DNA from: Luidia sarsii
Taxonomy: Eukaryota > Echinodermata > Asteroidea > Paxillosida > Luidiidae
Direction of reading: 5' to 3'
Length of the DNA: 64,000 nucleotides
Assembly: GCA_949987565.1 (NCBI GenBank)
Contig: OX465110.1
Location: 17,772,394-17,836,393, forward strand
Shown piece by piece: positions 11,246 to 23,309 of this stretch. Positions within the stretch are counted from its first letter, which is position 1; the number at the start of each line of letters is the position of its first letter. Both the position numbers and the translations under genes were made by a program. A model generated the notes under the pieces. The model was not told the DNA's origin. It ran no database searches and saw nothing but the letters and a program-made list of their open reading frames with translations.

Positions 11246-13955
11246 TGCTCAGATTTAAAATGTCAGCAGTCGATTTCAAGAACGGTTGCGTACAGGTACA
11301 CTACAGTAAGTTACACAACTTACAAATGCTGAATAAGTCTTGCGCCACAGACTCTTTTCAGCAACATTTTAATAGCAAAGGCAGCAAAATGTTGCCTAAG
11401 TTACGCAACTAAACGCTGCATATGCAACATTTGACAGTTTCTTGAATTAAATCGGCAGCAGGCCCACTAGTCACTAATTTTTAAGAATTGTTTTTGATAA
11501 GGTCCTTCACAGACTGAAGTTAGCACTGAATATTTTGTGCCTTGCCCAAATGTTGATTTATGTTATTGTTAACTAGAAATGCACAGTGCAGCCAGCTTTC
11601 CGCCCAATTTTTATTTTAATTTAATTTTTTTTTGGGGGGGGGAGAGGGGGGGGGGGGCTTTACAAATCAAAATTTAGCACTGGATACTCAGCGCTTTGCC
11701 CAACAGGGGATTGTCTGGTAATGCACTGTAAAGAATAGCACCCGTTTTACAATTGGGCAGACCACAGTAATAATTCTTTGAAAATTGAAAAAATTGAGTT
11801 AATGACACTGACACCTCAACACCTAACTAGAGGTGTACGCCAGAGTCGCTCACTCGAGTAAACTCCTGCAAGCGCAGGAGCTAAATTTACAAAGTGCAAG
11901 TACCAGCCAGCTGCCCTCAGCATCAAAACCAATCAGCGTCTAAACTTGTCGGACTTAAAGAAACCTTCCATAACCCTTCCCTTCAACCTCACACCCTTCA
12001 ATAAAGACCCCTCTAACCTCAACCTTGCCCCAAAACCAACCTTTTCTTTCTTTAAGACTTTTTTTTTTAACCTGCCAGAACTGATACTGAATACTTGAAC
12101 TCCTGTGGCGATAAATTGTCGAATTTAAGGCTGGTTAAAGGGGAAAAAAAGTTTCTTTTCTCAAAACAAAACTCCCCCGAAAAGAGGGAAAAAAACCCAG
12201 CTGTTCAAAGTTTTGTCTGGGTAGCATTTCTCTGCAGGCGACTTTAGGATTAACCTTTTTCAAAATTTTGGGTTAATTTTTTTTTTTTTTTTTTTTTTGG
12301 GGGGGGGGGTCCAATTTCTACAACGTTTGTCGTGGTTCTTTATTTAGGTTTTCCTGCACTGGGCATGGACTGAAGGTGTGAGTTGTATTGTGTCCAGGTA
12401 CATGTACGTGTACTACCACAAGGTGTGAAAGGCTCATTGTCCATTCTTGTACTTCAGTGAGTGCCAATTTCTGATATACTCTGTACATGAAGTGTTGCCA
12501 TTGCATGCACACACTATTGCGGGTCCGGACAAAATGGCCGCCGCTTGCCAACGAAGAATTTTGAAGAATCAAAGAATCTCTTGGAGAGAATTGTTACTCA
12601 GGGGTCCCTGATTTTGGATAGAGTTCTCTGCACCGACATACAGCACTATGAGACTGGTTGGAAATCTTCTCTTCATGGTGAAATGCTTCCAATATTAATA
12701 CAGAAGTTATGCAAACACATGTATGCATTGCTGACTAAAACAACCAGAAATTTGAGCATCAATCCCGGCAGTATTTTTTTGGGAAAAAAAAGTCCAACTG
12801 GAACTGAAACATCAGGACCTCTTCAACTTTTTAAGATACAAAAAAAGCTTCAAAATTTTTACACAGGCTCAACTTAACATCAAACTCTCTGAGAGCCGCA
12901 TATATCAAAATCATTCCACAGATGTTTTCTAGGCTTTTGGGTGCATCCATATATGGGTTTCTCGCCACTGGAATCCCTAAAAAAAATCATCCACCGGTAG
13001 GTCTACAGTTGCATCCTTTTTCTTTGGCTGGAGGGGGAGGGTTGGAAGACAGTAGGGCACCAGGGAAATCTGTTGGTACAATGCAGCAAAAGCCTACCAC
13101 CAGCTGTTTGCGATGACTCATGCTGACGAAAAGAAGGGTTACCTGGGGGTTTACAGTACATGAGCCTGAGTGGGTGTGGGGAATCAAACACTTGGTCTCC
13201 CAGTGTTCCTAGCGGGGAGTTGTATCTACATCTCCGTGTACCGATTTATTGACATGTATCTATTTTTGAGGCTGTGACGTGTTTTTTTTTACCAGGGCAG
13301 GAGGGGGGGATGGGTCTTCCTGTGAGAGAGGTCCATTTTGGCTTGAGAAGTGTGGGTGTCTTAATTTTGTTTAGATAATTGGTAAATGTGGTATACCCCG
13401 TAGTTTTTGTTTCCATCATTAGTGACAGGCTCTGCCAAAAAAAATGAGTCACTTTGGGAGTTTGGGGTAAAATCATGATCAGTGATTCATACCGCAAAAC
13501 CTCCTTATATTTCAAGTTTTAGATAAAAAATCAAGTTCCCAATTAGGCTGATTAGCACATGATATGGACATTAGCAAAGTAATATTAACTGCCCCCCAAA
13601 AAAAAAAAAAATAAATAAAAAATTATTGTTTTTATGCTTCCAAATATTTCCAGTTTTAACTCGGACTAAACTGAATACTGCATCACTTTTCAAAGTCAGT
13701 GTGCATTTGGATAACCAATTTCAGAGATGCAGAAATGTTGGAATCTGCAAACATTTTTAAATTATGGGTCATATAAGTCAATGAGCAGTTTAAAAAAAAA
13801 AATCCCATTACTTTTACTTTTGCATTCCTGTTTTGTTGTAAAATCAAGCAGGACTTTCCTCCTTTCTGCCTTTGACTTTGAGAAAGGTCCACAAAGGATA
13901 AACAAATTTCTGGGACCTCTTTCTTGATTTGATGGTGTGTCCTAGGCAGCCTCTT
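11246..13955. other. No gene seen
   Basis: Includes T-run/G-run junctions at 11626-11657 and 12276-12309, and weak foldback-family fragments near 12790-12835 and 13855-13925. A frame at 12545-12877 has ordinary composition but no recognisable domain. Nothing coding can be defended. Confidence 0.45.
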
Positions 13956-14042
13956 GGGCCTTTAGGTCCTACAAATCCCCACCTGGGCCTTAAGGTCCTA
14001 CAAATCCCCACCTGGGCCTTAAGGTCCTACAAATCCCCACCT
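13956..14042 (+). repeat. 29-bp tandem repeat, 3 copies
   Basis: Three copies of GGGCCTTAAGGTCCTACAAA + TCCCCACCT, the first with one substitution. The period is not a multiple of three, so it is unlikely to be coding. GGCCTTAAGGTCC is nearly palindromic. Confidence 0.95.
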
Positions 14043-14634
14043 GAGGTGACCTCAGGGCCAAGGAATGTTCCCATGAAGGCAACAAGGTCACCGGGGGCCT
14101 CCGCGTTCCCATCCCAGTCGGAGGGGGAGAAACCCAGGCCCCTCCAGAGTGAAACCGAAACTTATGAAGAAGGGGGGTTTGCTTGTTTCAGTGGAGTACA
14201 CCGGCATCACACTCCATGCCCTTGTAACACAATTACAAGCTTGTATCTCTGTTTACTTGCTTGCATTCAGTACACTGACAAGTACGGCGGCGTATGTACA
14301 CTCTTTATTTGTTTCTTCATGGGATTCGGTATCCAAATGCACTTTTGGGCTTGCCATCCTTGTAGTTTTTGTTTGTAACTTTGAGGTGTACCAGTACATG
14401 TACTATCAACTGAAACAGCTTCCAGTGGGAATCGGGTGTCAGACCAGACCACCACCACCTTTTATGTGGCACAGATTCAGTACATGTATTATCATCATTA
14501 TATATTTTGTACCGATTACAAAAATCTTCTGCTTACAAGGGGTACGTAGAAACTAGAAAGTACAGACTTGCTCTACACAGGTTCTCATTACAATATCTGT
14601 TACATTTTGCCTAAAATACTAATTACCAAATAAG

Positions 14635-14770
14635 TGGAGGGCCTGACGTTTTGATCCTGGCAAGACCTCTCTCAAAGTCAAAGGTTAAATCTGTCCAGCT
14701 AGAATGTCAGGCTCTTTAACTTTGCATCTTGGTCATTTTAGTCAGTGAGCTGCTTGCCACATTTGTTGTG
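14635..14770 (+). repeat. GACGTTTCGATC foldback family copy
   Basis: GGGCCTGACGTTTTGATCCTG, ACCTCTCTCAAAGTCAAAGG, a diverged second half with AATGTCAGGCTC, and the outer arm TTTTAGTCAGTGAGCTGCTT. Confidence 0.8.
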
Positions 14771-16627
14771 TATTATACTGATCAGATGAATGACAAAAAT
14801 AACGAATAATCATTAAAGATTTCTGCAAAGGCCACTTGCAAGGTTCACTGTCTCAACCATACAGCTTTGCTTTGAACAAGTGGAACTTTATACTTTTATA
14901 GGCCTTATCGCTTGTTCGAAAGAAGGAGTTCTAAGTCCTTAAAAAGTCTGTTGTAATGTAATCGGTGGTTTGTGTGGCTACCAGCTCATGGCTAAATGTG
15001 CCTATAACTGAGGACTGTGTGGTAGTGCCCTGGTAATTTCTCATCTCATCTATCACTTTCTCTTTCACAACAGGGGTTAATTCATTCATTCATTCACTCA
15101 TTCAGTGGAATTCCTGGTGACTTTCTTGAAGGTTTGGGGCGAGTTTTTTTTTATGATTAATTGTTGGTGATGAGAACTCTCTTTCGATGCCGGCTGTTAA
15201 ATGCTTCAGGGATGGTCTTTGTGAGGCATGATCCTTGGAGGTCAGTTTTATGGGGCCATTTCAAGGCAGTTTTTTCCCCTTTTCCTTGGCGTATCCATGG
15301 TGTGTATCCACTCCAGTGTTCAGGGTAAGCATGAAGGTAAGCTATGACTGGCAATGGCAGCCTGGCAGGAGTGAAGGACTTGCCAAGTACCAGTCACATA
15401 CACACACACACACACTTAGTATGCACTTTTGACTGGTAACCAAATAAAGTCAGATGTTACATGCTATTTATTTTGCAGAAGGGCTAGGTACCAGCCACAA
15501 GCACCATGGTAACCGATAGCCGTGTTTCATTTACATAAATATGTATTTGCTTAACAATTTGTTACAAGTTACAAGCACAATACCTTACACAGAAAAATCA
15601 CTGGTAACCATGCAACACAATATTTTCAATGAAAGACTAATACCAGTTACCAGCATAATCTATACATTTTGTTTTGTCTAGAAATGGACAGGTAACTAAA
15701 AGCCCTTTTTTCCTTCTCAGTTCAGTAGACATCAACAAGCCATTCAAAACGGATACTAGTGTTCTGAGTAGTTTCCTCTGACCTCTACACATACCGGTAG
15801 TTATAGACTTTAGAACAAGACAATCTATAAAAAGTATTTCCACAAAATAACCAAAAAAAAATCACTAACAAGAGCATGAACTCTGAATTGTGTTGCAAAA
15901 CAAAATCCAAAGCGCACTATACACATTCCACAAAAAATGTTCATGGAATGACCATGTAGTAATGACCATGCAGTATGACAAGCACTGAGTTTCAATACAG
16001 TGCAGATGTTGATTCAATTTTATCTCATTTTCTCCCCTCCCCTGGACTCCCTAGATTACAAAAGTTATGTCAATAAACCGGAGTAATCCGTGGGAAGGGA
16101 ACAGTTGACCAAACAGCAGGCAGTGAGGTCTGGACTGGGGCCAGAGTGACAGCGAAGACATATCATAATTTCCTCGAATCGGACCGCCCGACTATCGGGT
16201 AAACAAGGAGGTTCATAGCAGTGCAAATATCCGGCTAGAAAATCAGCCCTGATTTCCAAAAAAAAAAAAAATACTTATTTTAGGCTATTGTATTGTGTGA
16301 CTAACGATTATCAACTACACTGATGCAACCTTGAACATTTCTCTTGTGGACAATTACTTGGGGATTCTCTAATGGGTTACCGTTATGCCTCTGCTATGTT
16401 TTTGTTATGCCTGACGACTTGCCTAGCAGGGCACCAGTTACCAGCACCATATGTACATCATACAATTTCCACTGGTGGTTCGTTAATCTGGCTCCCTTTT
16501 ATTAAAGTACATGTAACAGAAACAACTTACTGACTGTTTCCTGACCTACAGTACATGACCAAATCGCAAATATCAAATTAGGACGTTCCGATCTAACGTA
16601 AGCAGCTATACATGTTTTGGTAGGGTT
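14771..16627. other. No gene seen
   Basis: Mostly AT-rich unique-looking sequence. A (CA)n run lies at 15399-15414. Words such as GGTAACCA and ACCAGTTACCAGCA recur at 15430-15660 and again near 16433, too degenerate to call a family. No convincing exon. Confidence 0.45.
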
Positions 16628-16895
16628 GACCAATCTATAGTCACATTTCCATCGTCCCAAATAAACACGATTATTTGGATCGCGATTTGAATCGCGATCC
16701 AAACTCCACTTTTTGTTTGTGCGTGGACACAATACACGTGATTATTAGTGGGATTTGAATCGCAATTTGGACTCCGCTGTTAGTGAGACTTTTCCAAACA
16801 GATTGTATTCATTTATGACTGTGAACACTTTGCTGAATCGCACCAGGATTTGTTTTAATCCCACAATGCACCGCTCGCCCTCTGATTGACTTGGG
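16628..16895 (+). mobile_element. GAATCGCGATTC element, copy 2
   Basis: CCCAAATAAACACGATTATT, ATTTGAATCGCGATCC, AAACTCCACTTTTTG and further blocks as in the other copies. The 3' part (AATCCCACAATGCACCGCTC) matches, inverted, 29700-29745 in copy 4. Confidence 0.8.
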
Positions 16896-19480
16896 CAGTG
16901 GTAACAGCCCTATCATACGTGTAGTACATAATCACATCATGTGCAACATGCAGTGTACAAAGCCTGAAGACTGAAGACATATTTTCATGCCAATTTTGCT
17001 CAGATGGCAAGCACAGAACAGCCCCCCCCCCCCTCCGACAAAAACCAGTTGAGAGGAAACCTGTAACCCCCAGGAAACTTCTCAGGAACCAGTGGTCTTT
17101 AAGATACAAGTAACCTCTCGCATATAAGCCTATGAAATATAACACAAACAGCTGCCATGACAGGAAATTACACAAATAAAGCAGTTCAAGATCCCACCCA
17201 TGATCCCACCATCATAGCTCCATGATACCACACAGGCTTCCCTCAAACCACCTTGATTTTTTTTTTTTCGGGGGGGGGGGGGGGGGGAGGGGGGGGGTGT
17301 AAATATTTCCCCTTATTTTGAAGAAGGGTGGGGTGGAGTACAAGTCAGTCCCAGATAAGTTGAGATGCTGTTTAATGGCACCAGCCATGATTAATTCTGA
17401 CAGCTCAATTCCCACTGGGTGGATTTTGCTCTTTCCTTTCTCTGTCTCTGCTTCTCTCTCACTCTCTCTTTTTCTTTCTTCTCTCTTTTCCTTGTGGGTG
17501 TTTTTTTATTCTCTCTCCCTCCACAAGTGGGGTACTTCAGTTGCTCAACCACACTCCATAGGTCAGTCTGTCAGGTCTCATAGGACCCCTGGGATCAAGC
17601 AGACCAAAGAATAACAATTTGGAAGGTTTTTTTTTTTTTTTTTTTTTTTTTTGGGGGGGGGGGGGCTTGGAAGGTTAGGGGTAGTGGAACTATAGGAGGG
17701 GCTAATTGTCAGGGTGGGGGGACAGGGTACTTTGCAGCTGAACCCTGACCCCTTGGCATCTATTTGGGAAATCCTACCAGGAGACTTGGTAGACTGCAAG
17801 AATTAGCATTTTCCTATTAACAGTTTCAAACCTGACCTAGTTTAGGCTTACCGGTCTGGTACCACTGTAAGTGATTTTTTTCTTCTGACAGGCCAGAAGA
17901 TTGCAGTCAACTACACGTGTACTACAAGTACATGTAGTACTATACAAATGTACATGTACATGTACAGTATGGGCATGTACATTTACTGCAAGATTGCTAG
18001 GAATCACATGGAAACAGAAGACTAAGAGAACAAACAAAACTGTCAGGGAAGAAATGAAAGAAAAGTGAGGCCATCTACAATCTACATCCTCTGGCTAAAC
18101 TTACTGACCCACTTTGGTCATATCACAAGGTCCAAAAACACAAAAGCAAAGGACATGACACTACATGTAGAGTTATCAGAGGGTCAAAACTCAACTGCTA
18201 ACTCACCACTAGTCACTCGTGCAAACTTTTTCATTGGAATACTTGTCGTCTTGTCCCTGGAATATTCATATGGTGACAATTTTGTATCTCTTTGTTTTTT
18301 GCATACCGTATTTGCATCCATTTTAAGGATTAACTCACTGATTTCATTAAGACATTTGTTAATTGGAGTCCTTCAAGACTTAAGGAAAAAGGTCATTTGT
18401 CTTAAACTGTAACCTTGCCGTGTGGAAATTAATTGTCCATACGTACATGTATGTACACAAATGGTTCCAACCTCAGGCTCAATATTTCACGTACAGAATA
18501 ACACTGCTGAAAAGCAGCAACTATAATATTCACAGTTTACTGGCCTATGTCCAAACTGTGGATGGGATAGACTTTTTTTTTCAGATTTCCAGCTGACTCG
18601 AATTCATTCCAATTTCTCCCCCTTCTGTGCGTGCATGCAGGCATGCACGGCAGGCTAGACAGGGGAGGGGGTACCAGCTGAAAAGGGAACAGGTCTATAC
18701 AGTTACATGCAGTATCGGGTAACTACATGTACAGACTCCCCATAGAGGTTGAACCAAGGAGGTTCATGTATTAGGCTAATAGTAATACCTCCTTGGTTAA
18801 ACCATGGAGCTATAAAAGAGACGCTCCATGGTTAAACCATACATAAACCATGGATGTACATGTACATGTAAACTGTACACGTACACTATACATATATATA
18901 CCTACATGTACATGTACAGTACATGTACTGCATGTGTATTGTGTGAGATAGGAATAGGGAAAGAGAAGCTAGGGAATAAACTGTTAGCAGCTTTGAAATT
19001 CTGCTGAATAAGCAGCAGGAAGAAAAGCCTCCCCCCAAAAAAAAGAAGAAAAAAAGAAGAAGAAGAAATGGATCACAGGCTGGAATCTGTACTATTTCAG
19101 CACAGAGGGATGCGAACAAGGGTTAATAAATGCTCCTGAAAGGGGGTCACTTCAGTCAACGCTGGGGTACAAAGAGCAGGAATCTGAATTCTTGCCACAG
19201 ATTCCTGCCAGATCCAGAGGGGAAGAGGGCCAGGAGAAGGGCCCAGCTGGTTGACCTCGGCAGAGGTCAGAGGTCAAGCTTGAAGACACTGCAAGCTTTG
19301 TGAGAGCATGGAGGAAGGGAGAGAGCGCTGACTTGGACCCCACAACGAGTTCTAGCGGACAGAGGATGCCACTCATGATAGACTGGACTGGAGCCATGCA
19401 TCAGGAAGGGGAAAAAACTGAAGCCAACAGACTTTTACAGCCCATGGCCATTCCTGAAGACAGAGCAACTTATTCAACCA
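16896..19480. other. No gene seen; hairpins at 18750-18832
   Basis: T/G junctions at 17258-17297 and 17627-17665, and GTACATGTAC clusters at 17.93 and 18.85-18.93 kb. Two short hairpins: AACCAAGGAGGT...ACCTCCTTGGTT (18751-18797) and AACCATGGAGC...GCTCCATGGTT (18800-18832, loop TATAAAAGAGAC). A frame at 18065-18412 has no recognisable features. Confidence 0.45.
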
Positions 19481-19484
19481 TAGG

Positions 19485-19640
19485 ACCGGTTATACTGTCC
19501 CAAATAAACCTGATTATTTGGATCGCGATTCAAACTCCACTTTTTGTGGGTGTGTGGATACAATAAACACATTTGTTAGTGGGATTTGGAATTTTGGATC
19601 ACGATTCAGATTCCACTATTAGTGATACTTTTCCAAGTAA
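19485..19640 (+). mobile_element. GAATCGCGATTC element, copy 3
   Basis: CCCAAATAAACCTGATTATT, GATCGCGATTCAAACTCCAC, then GGATCACGATTCAGATTCCA. A different hairpin element starts about 10 bp to the right. Confidence 0.8.
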
Positions 19641-19649
19641 TCGCCGGGC

Positions 19650-19735
19650 CGTTTCCACTGGACTTATTTTGGTCAAAGTAACCATCGTCTCTGTTACTTT
19701 AACCAGAATAAGTCCAGTGGAAATGCGGCTTTAGA
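19650..19735 (+). mobile_element. Hairpin element, CACTGGACTT family, copy 1
   Basis: Inverted repeat of GCCGTTTCCACTGGACTTAT with AATAAGTCCAGTGGAAATGC. Related hairpins at 23166-23221 and 26430-26610 carry CCGCACTGGACTT and AAGTCCAGTGCGG. Confidence 0.8.
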
Positions 19736-20251
19736 GCCTCTATGCTTAACGAAAGCCTCATCTGAATGCCACCCCCACCAACACAACCCGCGACAAAATG
19801 CATGTGACATTTACACATGTAGGTGATATTTTCCAGCATTACTATGCTACTTGACATCCTCGTTTCTTTTGGTCTTCCCTATCCATTTCCAACCCCCCCC
19901 CCCCCACCCCTCCCCCCATCCCCTCGCGGGCTAACCAGATTGCGGCCAAGTTTTTAATCCGCCCCAGCCGAAATCCCATCTCCCCGTGTTCAGAATATCG
20001 GCTAATTGGATCTGATAGCGCGACTGGAGTATTGACACAGAACACCGGGACGTATTGATACTGGGCCGGTGTCGACGACGTAGCCCACTGGAAATCTCGA
20101 CCAACAATCAGAATTACTCCCCTGTACTGTGTAGTGTAGAAAAAAAATTCATTTCTTTTTAAATATGTATTGGTTGGTCCTTCATTTGTTTGGTGTCATG
20201 TTTGTATTGAATGTTAATTAACAAAGACATTAATACAAAAAAAAAAAACTG

Positions 20252-20405
20252 TTGCAAACTGCTCACTGACTAAAATGACCTGCAATATATGAATCTCAAA
20301 AGTTTGAGGGCCCGACGTTTCGATCCTAGCAGGACCTCCTGCTAGGATCGAAACTTCAGGCCTTCTTAGTCTAACTTTTGTAAATTAACAAGAGTTTGTT
20401 CCACT
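20252..20405 (+). mobile_element. GACGTTTCGATC foldback family copy
   Basis: Outer arm GTTGCAAACTGCTCACTGAC, then GGGCCCGACGTTTCGATCCT, a short loop, and CTGCTAGGATCGAAACTTCA. It ends with AAATTAACAAGAGTTTGTTC, the reverse complement of the spacer in the 10985-11245 copy. Confidence 0.85.
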
Positions 20406-20414
20406 TTTATAATT

Positions 20415-20545
20415 TTATCAGCACTGCTGTATGCTCGGTGCTTTGCCCGATTGCTTGCTGCGGCTCGAGGGGGATTTGAACCTGCGACTCCTTCTCTCTG
20501 GTGCAGATGATAAATCCACTTGACGACTGAGCTGGTCGAGGTCGT
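20415..20545 (-). mobile_element. tRNA-derived SINE, family B
   Basis: Minus strand: GACCAGCTCAGTCGTCAAGT (A box), GCAGGTTCAAATCCCCCTCG (B box), then CAGCAAGCAATCGGGCAAAG and CACCGAGCATACAGC. Complete internal RNA polymerase III promoter elements with the family tail. Confidence 0.8.
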
Positions 20546-20784
20546 ACGTATAGAGGATCAGAATCTGCAAAGCGGCCAGTACCGCTTTTCAATCATAGAT
20601 CCCACACGATGAGGAAATTGCGTGTCAACTGTCAAGTGGGGCAAACCCTAATTTGAATAGCTTCCTCACCGACGGATTGGTGAAATGCTTCTGACTGGTG
20701 CCTTCAACCCCACCGAAGATGGGTCCTACAGCGTACGTGAACAGTAGCTGACAATCTGTGAAGCCCACTCCCTACATATATTAT

Positions 20785-20870
20785 ACGTGTAATAGCTCAG
20801 GTGGTTTGAGCACAAACACGTTAAACCACAAACCTGGATTCAAATCCAGTTCACTGCAAACCAATGAAAC
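20785..20870 (+). mobile_element. tRNA-like element (SINE head or tRNA pseudogene)
   Basis: TAGCTCAGGTGGTTTGAGC (A box) and CTGGATTCAAATCCAG (T-stem and B box) with tRNA-like spacing. The acceptor stem does not pair well, so it is not a convincing functional tRNA. Confidence 0.5.
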
Positions 20871-22028
20871 TATCTTTGCTTCATCTATTTTTTAACATTC
20901 TTCAAATATTAAGCATACGTGTCTTTCGTTACACCTCCCACAGTTAAGCAGTCTAATTCCTCTCGTATCGCCTTTCCCTGAAAAAAAAAAAACGATCCCA
21001 CCGCCATTTTATCTTCCCTGGTTATCTCTGATTAAGTTCCTATTACGCGGCCTTGGTGCGCCACATTCAGCCCTGTTGCCAAGCATCCTTCACTGCTCTA
21101 ATTACTGTACGCCATTATGTTAGTGGCGCGGCCTCTGCCAACTGGTTATCGTCCAGATACAGTACAGGCTCGGTGTCATGGTGTGATGGCGAATCACAAT
21201 ATTACGACTGTCTTTATACTTGCCAAGAAGTATGCTGCCTGTGGCAAAATGTGATTGGAATAACATGTGACATGTTGTGTGCAATGATTATAGCATACAC
21301 TGTACAAGTATACTCTGTACTTGTACAATGCACAGCATAGCCATATGTACATGTATACATGTACAGATTACACTGTACATGTGTATGTGAACACGCATAA
21401 CACAAATACATGGGTGTACATGAACAGCAATTTTACTTAGGTTAGGGTTGCCCTTATTGATGCAGTGCACAAACTTCCACAGTACCAAGCCAAACATCCA
21501 ATTCATGACTATGACTGTCAAAGATAACCTCAGTACCGCACAGACATTGCATGTTAGCTGCTCTCTGTGTACACTACAGTACAGTCCCGAGTCACTAATG
21601 CCCTTTATCTCTTGCCCACTTCATCACCACCACCACCACTGTCCAAACTGTGCAGTGCGGCCATCTGTAATCAGGCCTGGATCGGGCCGCTTCAGCAAAA
21701 GTCACTTTCTCTCTAAGGCTTCTCAGTCAACTGGACGCAATTTGCCGCGCCGGGTCTTCTCATTATTTGTGCACGCAGTCTTAGAGGCGCCTCACGTTGC
21801 ATTGCGGCACAGTGTGCGCGAGATCGAGAGGGCCTGGTCGTAACGCACAGGAGTAGTCTCTCTCCCATCTCGCTGCACACCTGCTCATTAAGGTGAGCCA
21901 ACATTCCTCCAGACTTCTCCCCATTGACAAGTCTTTCTGGTGGCGAGGGGAGGGAGGAGGGAATATGGAGATCACTAGGGGGCCCCCCTTAAATCCAAAC
22001 AAGCGCTTCCCTGATGACAAAAGAGAAG
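20871..22028. other. No gene seen
   Basis: A GTACATGTAC cluster at 21300-21425. Moderately CpG-rich sequence at 21640-21890 without a recognisable ORF or core promoter. Confidence 0.4.
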
Positions 22029-22693
22029 CAGGGCAATTTAGAAGAGAAGGGGGAGAGGGAGGGAGGGAGGGAGGGAGGGAGGGAGGGAGGGAGGGAGTGG
22101 GAAGGGAGAGAGGGGGAGAGAGAAAGAGAGAGAGGGAGAGAGAAAGAGAGAGAGAGGGAGAGAGAGAGAGAGGTAGAAAGAGGGAGAAAGAGGGAGAGGG
22201 AGGGTGAGAGAGAGAGGGAGAGGGAGAGGGAAAGAGAGAGATGGAGGGTGAGAGAGATGCAGAGAGAGGGGGTGAGAGGGGGAGAGAGAGAGAGGGGGAA
22301 AGAGAGGGAGAGAAAGGGGGAGAGGGAGAGGGAAAGAGAGGAGAGGGAGGGTGAGAAAGAGGCAGAGAGAGAGGGGGTGGGAGGGGGAGAGGTGGTCAGG
22401 TGGAGAGGGAGAGGGAGAAGGGGGCCCAGAGAGAGGAGAGGGAGAGAGAGGGGGGCAGAGAGGGAGAGAGGGAGAGAGAGAGGGAGAGAGGGAGAGAGAG
22501 GGAGAGGTGGAGAGGGAGAGGAAGGGAGAGAGAGGGGGGAGGGGAGAGGGAGAGGTAGGGGGAGAGGCAGAGAGAGAGAGGGGGAGAGAGGGAGAGAGAG
22601 ATGGAGGGAGAAAGAGAGAGATAGGGAGAGAAGGAGAAGGAGAGCGAGAGGGAGCGAGAGAGGGGGAGGGAGAGGGAGAGAGGAAGAGGGAGA

Positions 22694-22733
<40 letters not shown>

Positions 22734-22793
22734 GAGAATGGGGAGGGGGAGGGGAGGGGAGGAGGAGAGGGAGAAGGAGAGGGGGAAGACAGA
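22029..22793 (+). repeat. Polypurine tract 3 (GA/GGA-rich)
   Basis: About 760 bp of GAGAGG/GGGAGA words with few pyrimidines on the plus strand. All long frames here are low-complexity artefacts. Confidence 0.95.
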
Positions 22794-23165
22794 CATACCC
22801 CCTTTGTCCTGAAAAGGAGGGCAAGAGAGGTCCTTCCAAAATAAAGAGGGGCTGGATGTTTATTTTGGGCTGCCCTGGGGAGATGGCTCCTTAGCTTACT
22901 GGCAACTGATGCAGTCAGGTGAGAGATGGAGGGGTTTTTTTTTTTTGAGGGGGGGAGAGACTATTGAGAGGGTTGGAGAGGGCGATGGAATGTGTCCAGG
23001 GGTCCCAGGTGAGAACTCTGGGTGGCTCCTGTCCAAACACAAACTTGGACCCCTAGACCAGCCAAGATGCCTCTGGGCATGACCTCCAGACCCTCTCTCT
23101 GCAGTTGTTGTTTGGCAATGCAATTCTTATTTTTTTTTTTAAAGGGGGGTGGTTTCTAAAGCCCT

Positions 23166-23221
23166 GTCCGCACTGGACTTTTTTCGGTAAAACTTTCCCA
23201 AATTTTAAGTCCAGTGCGGAC
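23166..23221 (+). mobile_element. Hairpin element, CACTGGACTT family, copy 2
   Basis: CTGTCCGCACTGGACTT and, 22 bases later, AAGTCCAGTGCGGACAG: a perfect 17-bp inverted repeat. It may be a solo MITE or one end of a larger element. Confidence 0.85.
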
Positions 23222-23309
23222 AGCCTGGGATGTACACGTACACGTAGGCCTGTGGCGAGTTTCCACTGCGTTGTTCTGTGTTTTTGGTCGCAATCATGGC
23301 AGATATTTA

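Noticed and set aside
12545..12877. 110-codon frame with protein-like start (NFEESKNLLERIVTQGSLIL), near an ACAAAATGG at 12531
   Set aside because: The ATG is in another frame that stops after about 25 codons, no splice structure joins them, and the 3' part is simple sequence. Possibly a pseudogene, but unsupported.
20785..20870. Functional tRNA gene
   Set aside because: A and B boxes are present but acceptor-stem pairing is poor, and similar tRNA-like heads occur many times as SINEs.
22014..22844. 276-codon Arg/Glu frame resembling a nuclear RE-repeat protein
   Set aside because: Simple-sequence artefact of the third polypurine tract, with no splice signals or non-repetitive domain.
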